A DNA stretch of 64,000 bases from Chelonoidis abingdonii (GCF_003597395.2 NC_133771.1:49700962-49764961), one strand, 5' to 3'; counted from the first letter of the stretch, positions 27,301-36,164 are shown. Program-made: numbers and translations. The notes: generated by a model from the sequence alone, not told the origin.

Positions 27301-30300
27301 TAACAAAATAGCATTAAACACTTTACACTGTTGCAGGTTTCAGAGGGGTAGCCATGTTAGTCTGTATCAGCAAAAACAACAAGGTGTCCTTGTGGCACCT
27401 AAGGGTATGTCTACACTACCTGCTGAATTGGCGGGTAGCAATCGATCTACTGGGGATTGATTTATTGCATGTAGTATAGATGCAATAAATCGATCCCCAA
27501 TCTCTCTCCCATCGACTGCTGAACTCCAGCTAAGCGAGAGGAAGAAGCAAAGTCGACAGGGGAGCCACGGCCATCGATCCAGCGCTGCGAGAATGCGAAG
27601 TAATTTTAATTTGATCTAAGATATGTCGACTTCAGCTACACTATTCTTGTAGCTGAAGTTGCATATCTTAGATCGATCCCACCCCAGTGTATACCAGGCC
27701 TTAGAGACTAACAATCCCATGAAAGTTTATCCCCAAATAAATTTGTTAGTCTCTAAGGTGCCACAAAGATTCCTTCTTGTTTTGATCTTACACTCTGTAT
27801 TATTATGATTATTTGTATTACTGTAGTGCTTAAAACCATCATATTTCCGTTATAACAGAGAAGATAGTAAGTTCATTCAGCTGAAACTGAAAAAGACATC
27901 TCTCAATTCAGTGTAAGACATTAAAGGAGTTCCTACCCAGTCTTCAGTCTTATCTGGGAGACATACTTTTACATGGATACCAATCATTTCACTGTGCAGG
28001 AAAGAAGCCAGGTGAAAATGTTTATCTCCCCATGGGACTAGGTTCCTGTTTTAATACAGAACTGATTGTCTTGTCACACTAGCAGCAAAGATGAACTTCT
28101 ATAGCGTAAACAAAAGAGGCCTCCCCTACTAACTACATTCCCCAAATGACCTTCTTTTGAGAAAATGACCCAATGCCTCCAAAAGCACTGCAGGGTATGT
28201 CTAAGCTAAAGCCACTGCAGAGGCATACCTACAGCACTGCAGCAGTGCCATTGTAGAATCATAGTGTAGACGCTTCCTACATTGACAGAAGGGGTTTTCC
28301 CGTCAACATAATTAATCCACCTCTCCAAGAGGCAATAGCTAGGTCGACAGAAGAATTCTTCTGTTGACCTAGCTGCATCTACATAGGGGTAGGTCAGCCT
28401 AACTACAGCACTCAGGGTGCTATACTTTTCACAGCCCTGAGTGATACAGCTAAGTCAAGCTAATTTTTAAGCGTAAACCAGGCCTATATGAATTAGAAAT
28501 CCAAAATCTCACGAAAAAGAGACCTAGGTGCTTGTGCAAATTTTACCCATGTTTTTAATGTGGGGGAAGGGGCAGGGGGGCAGGGGATGTAAACACCAAA
28601 ATAGGTCTGTCCATGCAAAACTCTTCCTGGGGCTCCAAACCAACAAGTACCTTCAGAAGTGGGTATGAATCTATGTCTACTGTTTCTTTAAATCTGTAGC
28701 AGGAAGCCAGGCAGGAGAGGAACTGGGGAAGATTCTAGGCAGAAGCTTTACAGTGAAGCACAAAGAGAGCAGCTTTAGGGATAATACTATTTTCCTTATT
28801 CTAAAAATGTTCCTTGTTTGTGCTTAAAGCCCTGGCATCAACTGGGGTGTGCGGGAGTGCTTGCTCAACATTCCCTAGGCCACAGAGCCAGAAGGGCCAT
28901 GGCCTGACCACTTTTAAACAGTAGTCACATACTAAATCAGTACAGCTGCTGTTGGAATAATCTGGAGCATTGCTGCAGCTGCATGGACACAGCACCACTG
29001 AAATGTGACCTGACTGTCCCTTTGTACAAACAGAAGGGCGGGTAGGCCTAATTTCCAGGAGCAATGGTGCGTTCTGATGAACAAGGTTGCAAGACCACTC
29101 AACTTTGCCCTGACCGCCCCTCTTATCCAGATGGTAGCTGGACCAACTGGAGTTCCAACCTAGCATGCGGGGAGTCTGTTCCTGTAAAGCAGAGAACAGG
29201 ACTTTGCTGAGAACTCAGCTGCTGGCAGCACTAGCTGATGCACTGTGTGGATAAAAGAGAGGGGAAGATCTTCGTCCAGGTTCCCTATGTGGAGGTGGGC
29301 CAGAAACAGAATTTCCTTCTCTCCTGCAAGTTATATCTGAATTGGTGCCCACAGGCTAGAGGAAACCAACTCTTTCTGAATTTCTTTACCATTAAAACAG
29401 GAGAGCTGGGAGACCTTTGACCAATTAATATATAATTATGGTGTCTGAAAATAAAATTCTGTGAAGTCTTATTCCTGACTTGAAGTACTGATCTTCAGCT
29501 TCAACCGAGTTTTCAAGTGAAGCGGACAGCTCTGGAATAGCAAGTCAGCAAAACACAGGTGACTGCTGACAATACAGCAAAGAAATGGAAGCGCTGTTAG
29601 GTCAATATGTACCAGCCATGCATATCTCCATACTGCCTGCATCAACTGTTTTTTATGTATTTACCTATCATTCTTATTACAGGCAGGGAAAGAATGCTCT
29701 TATTGAAGTAAGTAATTGCTTTAGTGATCATTAAATAGGCCAAATAATATTAATGAATATCAGTTAAAATTAAATGAAGCACTAGCATGCTCTGTGAAAG
29801 GCGTCAGTGAAAAATAGGGATTTTTGTGCAAAATAAAAAGTGCACAAGTGATTTTTTATAAAGACTTTAACAATTTATACTCATGTAAGAGAACTTCTTC
29901 TGACCTTGAAATTGCGTGCTAAATAAATTACCTCGGAGCGACAGTGATGAGTTCTCATTACAGCATCTGGAAGGAAAAGAGAAAGACATAAATAGGACTG
30001 CGTCTCGCTCAGTTTCCGATTCACTTAAGTTAACGAGTCTGATTTCAGGCTTGTTGTTTTATGCAGATTCTTTAGCGAGATCTGCGTCTCCAAGCCCAAT
30101 TTGCAGCAGCCTCAGGCGTTCATATTTAATTCATCTGCTAGAAGTGGATGGTGAAGTTCTGGTGAACTTGAGAAATCAGGAGGTTCGAGTCCCTTACTTT
30201 ACTCCCACCAGCAGAGATTTCGTTAAGGGATGGGTGGAGACTAGGCTGCCGCAGTCCTGGACTCAGCTTGAATTCTCTAAAGCCTTTGCCCTAATCTGTT

Positions 30301-30607
30301 CGGTCGTTTTAGAAACAAAATCCAAGGCAGAAAACGAGCCCACCTGGGAGGGGAGAGGAGGATTTATTTGTATTTAAAGAGACTAGATTCCTCCTGCCTT
30401 GGAAAGGAAGACACCGCATCTCTTACCTCGGCTCCTTGAGCGCCCTGAAAGGACGGATTTGATAGGATGCCTCCCTTTCTGGAGCTTGCGGTGCCAGCAG
30501 CAGAAGAATAAAATCGTAGCAATGGTCCCCAGCAGGAGCAGGAGCAAGAAGAGGGCACATTGGATGCTGTAGGGTCGCAGCAAAACCAGGAACGCGGCGG
30601 CGATCAT
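9142..30607 (-). CDS. DST: DST (dystonin/BPAG1), N-terminal transmembrane isoform, first three coding exons; partial
   Basis: Three minus-strand exons (30607-30427, 29966-29932, 9330-9142) join in frame to give 135 N-terminal residues closely matching my memory of the human dystonin isoform that begins MIAAAFLVLLRPYSIQC. DST is a giant spectraplakin linking actin, microtubules and intermediate filaments. This first-exon variant (BPAG1a2/isoform 2 type) has a membrane anchor near residues 17-36, known to place the protein at nuclear-envelope and ER membranes. The splice phases agree: exon 1 ends in phase 1, the microexon adds 35 nt (1+35=36), and exon 3 is 189 nt, phase 0 to 0. All acceptors are AG and donors GTAAGA, GTAATT and GTGAGT. 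The actin-binding calponin-homology domains must lie left of position 1; I saw no further coding exon in 1-9141. Identification is firm; the transcript start is not visible. Confidence 0.93.
9435..9736. mobile_element. hAT MITE with GC-rich hairpin core and 8-bp target duplication
   Basis: Terminal repeats CAGTGGTTCTCAAACT and its inverse at the right end. Perfect 8-base duplication GACTAGAG at 9427-9434 and 9737-9744, diagnostic of hAT insertion. The core is self-complementary (GGCCGGTTTGTTTATCTGC... / ...GATAAATAAACCGGCC). ORFs on both strands are by-products of this hairpin. Confidence 0.92.
9745..10273. other. DST intron, nothing recognised
   Basis: AT-rich, with a short TCTC/TATA run near 9841-9870. 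Confidence 0.4.
10279..11177 (+). mobile_element. Solo LTR of an endogenous retrovirus-like element
   Basis: Begins TGTCATAAATAG and ends near ...TTATGATACA, as the common turtle LTR family I recall (TGTCATAAA...TTATGACA). The pentamer CAGGC lies on both sides (10274-10278 and 11178-11182). It contains CCTGTAAAGGGTTAAC and pyrimidine/purine-rich internal stretches. No retroviral genes adjoin it, so it is a solo LTR. Confidence 0.75.
11183..11435. other. DST intron, nothing recognised
   Basis: Short interval between an LTR and a hAT element. Confidence 0.35.
11444..11751. mobile_element. hAT-type palindromic MITE with 8-bp target duplication
   Basis: Ends CAGGGCCGGCTCTAGCA and its inverse (GGAGCCGGCCCTG). 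Perfect duplication ACCTAGTC at 11436-11443 and 11752-11759. The GC-rich core repeats GGTCCACCGGAGC and its complement several times, making a multi-arm hairpin and six spurious ORFs. Confidence 0.92.
11760..13960. other. DST intron, nothing firmly recognised
   Basis: 2.2 kb of AT-rich DNA. 12650-12760 has old-repeat phrases (GAAGTCAAAGGCAAAACT, TAAATTCTGCTCTTAATT). No splice-bounded coding block seen. Confidence 0.4.
13969..14653. repeat. Long inverted repeat, about 135-bp arms
   Basis: Arm 13969-14103 and the reverse complement of 14517-14653 agree at roughly 90% (TTTGTCAAGAAACTA.GGAAGAAGCTGTTTGAAACA, TTCCTTCTATCTCAATAATGCAATAAACAGGCC). The spacer is about 410 bp with no ORF. Likely a foldback-type or long-TIR non-autonomous DNA element. 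Confidence 0.8.
14780..15560. mobile_element. Composite GC-rich repeat with a mariner/Tigger-like end
   Basis: 14795-15150 holds subrepeats in direct and inverted order (GGAGCGAGGACTC.G.GC..., CCAGCTGAT.GCC and its complement). 15420-15557 (TTCTTATGGGGAAATTGGATTCACTTAACATCGTTTCACTTAAAGTC...) is the end of a DNA transposon common in turtles as I remember. The opposite end was not found. Confidence 0.5.
15640..16865. repeat. GC-rich composite repeat with G-rich minisatellite (about 15785-16250)
   Basis: The minisatellite repeats GGGGTGTGGGAGGG.ATGAGGGCTCCTGCTGG..., GCTCTGGGCTGGGGCCAAGGGGTTTGGAGTGTGGGAGG with a period near 150 bp and about three imperfect units. The opening GGGGTTGCCAACTTTCTGACC pairs in style with 18140-18215 beyond the LTR, suggesting one older element split by the LTR at 16869. 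The long minus-strand ORF here (15766-16344) is a proline-rich artefact. Confidence 0.6.
16869..17886 (+). mobile_element. LTR of an endogenous retrovirus-like element (probable solo LTR)
   Basis: About 1 kb starting near TGTAGGAGCAGG and ending ...GTATAACA. It has a TATAAG box at about 17605-17610 and AATAAA at 17824-17829 followed by a GT-rich stretch, the order expected of U3-R-U5. No adjacent viral genes. Edge positions are approximate; target duplication not certain. Confidence 0.6.
18140..18215. repeat. Terminal segment of the composite repeat split by the LTR
   Basis: Reverse complement reads GGGTTGTCAGGTGTCTGGTT, then AAAAGGGACCCTGGCAGCTC, a phrase common in turtle repeats and matching the style of 15645. 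Confidence 0.4.
18216..20650 (+). pseudogene. Decayed Sushi-like Ty3/gypsy retrotransposon (gag and integrase remains, 3' LTR-like end)
   Basis: 18440-18730 reads as a gag of the Sushi type (FLNKC/GFLN-like start, then LSNWGTFLQAFLTIFDNPHH). 18910-19330 resembles the integrase zinc-binding and core region (FWWPHKRSEVQAYMESC, SDGHT with a V-V-D pair). 19686-19925 resembles the integrase C-terminal part (GHQFLGPFQI, INPVTFKLQLP), and 20060-20125 the end of a chromodomain-like tail. Most of gag-pol between 18780 and 18880 is deleted, and stops and frameshifts abound. 20150-20650 is LTR-like. Class by protein likeness from memory; inactive. Confidence 0.8.
20690..21190. other. DST intron, nothing recognised
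   Basis: No repeat or coding signal recognised. Confidence 0.35.
21195..22050 (+). mobile_element. CR1-like LINE, 3' part of ORF2, decayed
   Basis: The frame at 21214-21528 reads FINDLEEKIKSLIKFANNTK, the conserved run after the reverse-transcriptase active site in CR1 elements (usually KFADDTK; here the Asp pair is changed). Further on, AKRANVILGCI- and RAPRMIKGVENI-like blocks follow in order across frameshifts. The 3' end near 22050 has ATTGCATGTTTTTCTAAAAGATAT. Inactive. Confidence 0.8.
22060..22600 (+). mobile_element. Possible LTR-like repeat
   Basis: Contains AATAAA at 22292-22297 and a purine-rich, LTR-like composition, directly after the CR1 piece. No clear ends or duplication; could be unique DNA. 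Confidence 0.3.
22601..24980. other. DST intron with two old repeat traces
   Basis: 23105-23220 (AGTGCCCCAAGGATCCAGTC, GGTAGGCACTATACAAACAC) resembles a widespread reptile LINE 3' end. 24640-24972 carries phrases of an old dispersed repeat (AAAATCCCAAGAGCTGGCAA). Nothing coding seen. Confidence 0.4.
24984..25164 (-). mobile_element. Cry-SINE (tRNA-derived turtle SINE), copy 1
   Basis: On the minus strand it starts GGGAGGGACAGCTCAGTGG (A box), has GAGCTCAATTCTTGAGG (B-box region), and ends with the CR1-like tail GGACTAGATGACTTCCTGAG, then GGTCCCTTCCAACCCTGACA. Full length, about 180 bp. Confidence 0.92.
25165..27330. other. DST intron, nothing recognised
   Basis: 2.2 kb of AT-rich DNA without a recognised repeat or exon. 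Confidence 0.4.
27335..27785. mobile_element. Fold-back copy of the GTAGCC..GTTAGTCTG retroposon family, split by a MITE
   Basis: Left part 27335-27400 (GTTTCAGAGGGGTAGCCATG to CTTGTGGCACCT), right part 27701-27785. The right part first continues the family (TAGAGACTAACAA), then reverses: TTTGTTAGTCTCTAAGGTGC, CAC...TTCCTTCTTGTTTT is the inverted head. A MITE occupies 27401-27700. Confidence 0.75.
27401..27700. mobile_element. Chompy/Harbinger-like MITE nested in the retroposon
   Basis: Ends AAGGGTATGTCTACACTA and inverted GGCCTGGTATACACT. The site CACCTTAGAG of the host repeat is split with a three-base TAA/TTA at each edge, as expected for PIF/Harbinger. Two internal hairpins: GGGGATTGATTTATTGCAT.. 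(27455-27500) and GATCTAAGATATGTCGACTT.. (27615-27674). Confidence 0.8.
28192..28486. mobile_element. Chompy/Harbinger-like MITE
   Basis: Ends AGGGTATGTCTAAGCT and inverted TAGGCCTGGTTTACGCTT. Contains a perfect palindrome-like segment AGGTCGACAGAAGAATTCTT... (28341-28371). Confidence 0.75.
28490..29931. other. DST intron next to the microexon, nothing recognised
   Basis: The 121-codon minus ORF at 28801-29166 has no family likeness or splice context. Confidence 0.4.
29932..29966 (-). CDS. DST: DST coding exon 2, 35-nt microexon
   Basis: It is too short to be found by ORF length. Read on the minus strand with the G left over from exon 1, it gives DAVMRTHHCRSE, against DAVLRSHHFRSE in human DST from memory. 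The exon is preceded by CTTCCAG and followed by GTAATT. The phase (1 in, 0 out) fits both neighbours exactly, so exon 3 opens on a full codon. Without it exon 1 would join exon 3 out of frame and reach a stop at the third codon, so it is essential to this isoform. Confidence 0.9.
30427..30607 (-). CDS. DST: DST coding exon 1 (membrane-anchor exon)
   Basis: It encodes 60 residues plus one base. The start ATG (reverse complement of 30605-30607) sits in a good Kozak context (ACCATGA). Residues 1-16 are short and mildly hydrophobic; residues 17-36 form a leucine-rich membrane segment (ALFLLLLLLGTIATILFF), followed by CCWHRKLQKGR, a Cys pair and basic stop-transfer-like stretch. The exon ends ...SGRSRSR plus G, then the donor GTAAGA at 30426-30421. 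The ORF continues past the donor only as intron read-through. The human counterpart is nearly identical as I remember it. Confidence 0.93.
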
Positions 30608-30828
30608 GGTTCCAGTGCGTGTGTGCGGGGCTGAGCCCGGAGCGCGGAGCAGCCGGGAGAGGAACGCCGGGCAGGCTTCTTATCGAGGCAGCAGGAGCAG
30701 CATGATTCCCGGTCGTGCGCTCCCGAAATCGGAATCCGGAATGGCTGCAGCAGACACACACCACGCTGCTGCGATGTGCTAGTGAGTTAGTGGGGAGAGG
30801 ACTTCAGTCCATGACTCAGCAGACGGGA

Positions 30829-30875
30829 AGGAGGAGGAGGCGGCGGCGGCGGGAGGAGCAGCAGCAGCAGCAACG
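30829..30875. repeat. Triplet-rich tract (GAG, GCG, CAG runs)
   Basis: Consecutive short runs of GGA/GAG, CGG and CAG triplets just upstream of DST exon 1. A second run, (CTG)5-6, lies at about 31063-31080. Both sit in the likely promoter or 5'UTR of DST or BEND6. Confidence 0.7.
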
Positions 30876-31232
30876 GGGATTTTTCCGCCGGCTTGTACAC
30901 AACTGAGAGCAGCGAGCGAGCGAGGCGGTGCAGATGGATCAGCAGCACCCAGCTGCAGTCCTGCCCTGGAACATGGAGGGGCCCCCCTGCTTGAGCTGAT
31001 CTTGCAGCATTGCGCGGTGCTGTGCACCTCCAGCTCCTGCATCACAGAAATGCCCCGTTTTAATGCTGCTGCTGCTGCTGACACCGAGGCGATGGCTGCC
31101 CATCGGTTGGCAATTTACAGCAGGGGCGGGAGGAGGAGGAAGGGGGCTGAATCCCAAACTTTGCTCCTGCTGCTTCTGGCTGCTCATCAAGGGGATTTTG
31201 TTTTTTTGGTTTGGACTTGGCTGGCTGGTGGC

Positions 31233-31243
31233 TGATGACATCA
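31233..31243. promoter_or_regulatory. Palindromic ATF/CRE-like site TGATGACATCA
   Basis: An 11-base perfect palindrome that contains TGACATCA, one base from the CRE consensus TGACGTCA. It lies inside the CpG-rich block between the two genes. Binding of ATF/CREB/AP-1 factors is inference from the motif alone. Confidence 0.4.
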
Positions 31244-31620
31244 CACGAGCTGCAGCTGCTGCAGAGGGGAGAGCGAAGATGGCTGCGGCGAGGTACAGTA
31301 AGGAATGAAGAGGAGGTGCCAGGAGCAGTTTCTCCCAGGAGCCGGGCAGAGAGGGCTGCACGGTGTGGGGGCAGTGTCCGGAGCAGGGGAGCACCGCGAG
31401 CGGAACAAACCCAGGCGTGCGTGGAGAGAGAAGCAGCAGCCAGACAAAGCATCTGCCCGCAGGCTGCTTCCTTCTCTCTGAAGCTGAAGATCTTTCCTCT
31501 TGCGGCTTCGGAAGAGGAGACAAGACGCTGGGAAGCAGAACCACAAGCAAGAAAGTAACACGGTGAAGTAGCGTATCGCCCTTCATTCCTCTCCCACCTT
31601 TGCTCAGCGAAAGCATTGCC

Positions 31621-34035
31621 TGCGATAGGCAAGTCCGCTACTAGTGCTTGTCTCCCACTCTCTGCTTTCGGCGCGCGTTAAAAGAAGTTCCTTTTGTTAG
31701 GGGCAGATTTATCTTGGTGTCACCCTAAAACAAACAAAAAAATAGCTTGTCTGCACGTGCCCTTTGTGTGTTTGCAGGTTTCAAGAGTGCTGGTGGGTGA
31801 GCTGCAGTCCCAAGAACTTTTATTTGGGTTCAGAGTCAGTTCTGTTTTAAGCAAATGTTGGGGGGAGAGGGGAGAGCCTCACTAAGGATCTGGAATTCTT
31901 TTCATTGCTACAGGCGTTGCTGTGCTGAGTACCCTTTATATAGCAAATACAGGAACACAAGTCAAAACCAGTTTCCTGGAAGATCTAAAAAGACATATAA
32001 GGAATTGAAAAAATATTTTAAATGAATAATTGATATGTATATTTCTGCATTTTGATACCTCATCTTTTGCAGGGAGGTTTATTTTTGCTCCCTGGTTTAG
32101 TGCAATAACTGACTGAGTACTGAAGAGATTATGTAGATGTCCGTCATACAGAATACCATTTTTAATTTTATAAAATACATGCAGGGTATATTGTAAGAGA
32201 GGTATAATTTACATAGTTCGCTAAAACATTTTATATATTAAAGCCCATTGGGAAGTTCCCTGGTGCTGTGGGGTGCTGCAGCAAAATCAATTATCTCAGA
32301 ATACCATATATACTGGCTTCCTGCAGTAAACTGCAATATGCTGCAGCAAATGTCACCTCTAGTGATCTTCATTGCACACTGTTATGTTGGGATGAAGAAA
32401 CCAAATGGATCTTATATACTGTTAATGTATATAACAACTATGTTTCAGTATTTGTAACTGAAGGCATAATACTTTAAGAATTATCTTTCAGAAATTATGC
32501 ACAAATACAATACAAATCTATTATTACATTGTAAAAATACATGTATATTTGGGTAATATTATGCAATAATACTTACCAGTATAATCCTAAAAAGTTAGGA
32601 TTCATTGGTAAAGAAAATAGTATTCATTTTATGTGGCTTACACAGACAATTCAGAGAAATATTTTACAAACTTTTTATTAATAAGAAAATGCACTTTATA
32701 TAAATCAAATTGAAGTGCTCTTTATGCTTTTATATAACAAAAGCTGTGGATACAAGTGTGTGCCTACATTTAAAATACTACGAGACCATCTATGTTTATA
32801 GAGAGAAACCTAATTGTGATTCCTTGAGTAAGTATGGGTAAAATGATCTATGGAATTCGGCCTATTTATCACTAAATTGTTGTATAACTCCTTAGTAGAC
32901 TCTTAAGATTGTGGAAATCCATCTTTAGTTGATCTAGGCTTTTTTCTGGATTCAAACTGATGGTGGGTGGCATGTCTAACCCAGAAGAAGAATAGTGCTG
33001 GTATTTTTTTAGCTATGAGATATTTCATCCCACATTTTTAATAATGTGATAGTTTATCTCAACATGTTGAGATAGAATTATTCTGTAATATTACATTATA
33101 AATAGAAAGTTTAACTGCATAGAGTACAGGCATTATAGTACATTCTTCATTATCTGGGAAATAACAGATGCGATCAGTTTGCATTGCAGCATGATGCTAC
33201 AGTGGAATGTTTCCTGATACCGCAGTACACTGCAGTAAGGCTGTATTAATGCAGATTACTTAGAGATTATTAAAAAGGTTCATGTTGCCTCACTTGAACA
33301 TGAGACAACTCAGTGTATTCTCCATTACAGCACACTGCCTTACTGCTATGTCTTGTTGCACTATGTTGCTGTCACAAAAAACTTTTCAACACCTTTCACT
33401 CTGTATTGATTTATTATAAGATCTTGGGAGATCCTAGGAAGTGTACTGTAACAATGACCACACAATGCATGGCTTTGAATGAGAGCCATGAAACGTAGGT
33501 ATTTTCTCATTATCTTTGGATAGAAATGGGTAGAAGGCATTTGGCTGCAAGTAAATCTGTAATATTGGCCCATTTAGAAGGCAAAAGTTATCATTTTTTT
33601 CACTAAGGGTTATCGCACAATCCTCACATTAGGATATTATTTTGCCAGAGAGACATGATGAATGTAATTACATCTGCTTCTCTTTTGCATTTGAAAAATG
33701 TAAAAGAGAATACAGTTTATTTCAATAAATATGTGCACAAATGTCAGATAGTGACCATTGTCAGCTTCTGAGCCCCAGCAAACTGGGCCATTCCCCTCAT
33801 TTACATTAGCCCCTCTGCTCTGCCTCTGTCAATATCTATATTACATCATTATTCTGTTTTTGCTAAGCATTTTCCTTTTCTGTACAGGACTTAAAACATT
33901 GTTCCTGTTACTTATTATAGTCAATAAGAATTACCATAAGTCTTTGAAGGGATTTCACTTTTAAAAAAAATGGAAACAAGGTTATTAGTTATTTGGAAAA
34001 TATACACACAGGAAATAAAATGATATCTGAAAGAT
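31621..34035. other. Probable BEND6 first intron, nothing recognised
   Basis: AT-rich DNA right of the CpG block. I recognise no repeat; this transposon-poor 2.4 kb may hold regulatory sequence, but nothing in it proves that. Confidence 0.4.
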
Positions 34036-34039
34036 GAAA

Positions 34040-34480
34040 AGAATATATTTATTCGTACAGCAGCTTTTATACAAACTTCTTCCCAAGAATGCTTTGCAGA
34101 GAGGTAATCTTAATACTATTACAGAGTTTTATAATCGGATAGGAGAAGAGAGGCAGAAATAAAGGGAGGAAGTTAAAAGAGAAAAGCTGTACTTTCAGGT
34201 GAGATTTGACATCAAAGAGAGAGTGCTTGAGGTGAAGGGATACTGAAAGCTGTTTCAGAGCAGGAGATGCAGGGTAGGGTCTCCAGGACCAGCTATAGCA
34301 ACGATGTATGGAATGACAGAGGCCTGTGCTGAGGGGGCAGAGACGAGGAGTATAGAGAAACAAGTTCCTTGAGAGAGGCTAAAGGAAATCTGTGGAGGGC
34401 TTTATGAACAAGGAAACAATTTTGAATTGGAATGAATGGAGAGAAGAGCTGGTGTTTTAGGATGCGCTTGATGTGGCTGC
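34040..34480 (-). mobile_element. LINE-like repeat fragment (class not assigned)
   Basis: Purine-rich on the plus strand. The minus-strand 3' tail ends in ATACAAA/ATAAA-like sequence after CAAAGCATTCTTGGG, and the body shares wording with the 54570-56780 block (AGGCTAAAGGAAATCTGTGG, GGAATGAATGGAGAGAAGAG). Confidence 0.45.
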
Positions 34481-35673
34481 ATTTCTTTATATGTATATTA
34501 GATAATTTCACACAGCTAGTTTATCCCTTTGCAAAAGAAAAAGGGGGAAAAAGTTGCATGGGAAGATTGTGCCTTTAAATACAGCCCTGAGCATGGGATG
34601 CTATGGCACGATTCCTTCCATACATCCTCCTGCCTCCAGACGTGTAGTAATTTGCTGCTGACCTAAACAGCTGTAATTTATTACTCCCCTCCACATGCAC
34701 ACCTTCCCCTCCCCCATCCTTCTGCTGGCTGGGCAGTAGTGGCTGGCAAGTTGGCATAAACCAAGTTTCCACTCTTTTCCTTGCCCTCACATGTGGGCCT
34801 GTAAGTCCAAGTCACAGTCTAGCCTATGTTCCTTGATAATTTATACACAGAATGAAGAGATGCGTGCACCTTCAAAGATCATCACAGAGCTAGATCAATG
34901 AGAGATAAGGGCACTCAGCATTTCACAGACGGCACTTAGCATCTTACAGTGTCAGGCCCTGTATATTTCAGTTTACAGTAACAAGACTCTCTGCAAAAGA
35001 AAAAAGTCACATAATTGGTTGATCTGGTGACCTGGATGTATGAAACTGATTAAGAAGATATGTTTAAGATTGCTGTAAACCTGAGTAAGTGAAAAAGTAC
35101 AACCCTTTTCCTTCATATATATTACAATATGTCTTGGATACTGTGATTTTATTGGTTGTATAGTGAGTCTCTGGGAGAGTATTTAGAGTTTTATTTCAAA
35201 AGACCTGATAAAAATGTTTTATCCAGCATTACACTGCCAAAAATTGAAATTCCCTGAGCTCTGATTATTCAACTTTTTTTCTGAACAGATAAGAAATAAA
35301 AATAGAAAGCCTGAAATGTGATTTATTATCAGAAGCAGGAAACATTAACATACCCTCAACTATACTATATCCTGTTTAAAAGAATCCTTACTGGTAGAAT
35401 GATTATCTAATCGTTTGTAGAAAACCTGAAGTCACAAATAAAAAAGGAAAGTGCTATCCTGTGTGGATTTTTCCAACATTCACGTTGCTGAATAATGGGC
35501 ATCATTATGCTTTTGTCCTCAGCATTTTAAAAATTATGCTATTTGAAACTATAGGTTCAAATCTCAGCAGGGTCACCTCAACACTTCATTCTTCCAAGAC
35601 AGTTAAATTGAGGGTTCAGTGCAGTGTTTTTATATGTTTAAAGAGCACATTATTTAATCAATCAATCACTAAG
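34481..35673. other. Probable BEND6 intron, nothing recognised
   Basis: No repeat or coding block recognised. Confidence 0.35.
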
Positions 35674-35675
35674 TA

Positions 35676-36164
35676 CGGTATATACTCATTCATAAGCTGA
35701 ATAGTTTTGGTAAAAAAGTGATGCATCAAAGAGAGGGGGTCGGCTTATAAATGGGTTTACATCAAAATTTGATGATTTTAAACTCTATGGAATCATTGAA
35801 TTGAATATCTAATACATTGTCATTTTGTTTACCTGGAGCGTCTGCAGGCATGAAGCCCCTCAGCTCCCTGTGGCCGCAGTTTGCCATTCCCAGCCAATGG
35901 GAGCTACTTCCCGCAGCATCCATTGGCTGGGAACGGTGAACCATGGCCACAGGGAGCTGAAGGGCTCCATGCCTGCAGATGCTCCAACCAAACAAAACAT
36001 CCTGACCCACCAGTGGCTTAGCCTGACGGCCGGGAACCAACATTTGCCAACCCCTGAAATATGACGTTGGCTTATGAAAGGGTCATACAGTTTTTGCTAT
36101 TTTTACCTAACCTTCTTGGGGCGTCAGCTTATAAACGAATGGGCTAATGAATGAGTATGTACAG
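35676..36164. mobile_element. Mariner-type element (TA target) carrying a hAT-like GC-rich core
   Basis: Inverted ends CGGTATATACTCATTCATAAGC and CTGTACATACTCATTCATTAGC, flanked by TA (35674-35675 and 36165-36166). The middle (35830-36055) is a GC-rich hairpin like those in the hAT elements at 9435 and 45988 and ends AACATTTGCCAACCCCTGA, the hAT right end. So a hAT element seems captured inside a mariner-type element. Confidence 0.75.

Larger units (their letters stand above)
30430..31620. promoter_or_regulatory. CpG-rich divergent promoter region of DST (minus) and probably BEND6 (plus)
   Basis: This block is clearly richer in G, C and CpG than the AT-rich DNA on both sides. It covers DST exon 1 and about 1 kb upstream of it. 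It holds triplet runs, many GC-box-like stretches and no transposon I can recognise. BEND6 has no other CpG-rich start nearby, and its first coding exon (48751) carries a splice acceptor upstream, so a non-coding BEND6 first exon most likely lies here. One donor-like site on the plus strand is GCGAG/GTACAG near 31292, but I cannot fix the exon. No TATA box is obvious, as usual for CpG-island promoters. Confidence 0.7.

Noticed and set aside
28801..29166. 121-codon minus ORF
   Set aside because: Not recognisable, no start context or splice sites linking it to DST, and in the wrong place relative to DST exon order.
29916..30377. 153-codon plus-strand ORF between DST exons 1 and 2
   Set aside because: It covers the DST microexon in antisense; no family likeness. 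The minus-strand reading explains the conserved part.
30939..31632. Long minus ORFs (225 and 190 codons) in the CpG block
   Set aside because: Overlapping frames in GC-rich DNA with low stop density; no protein likeness. They lie upstream of DST exon 1 and are probably 5'UTR or promoter.
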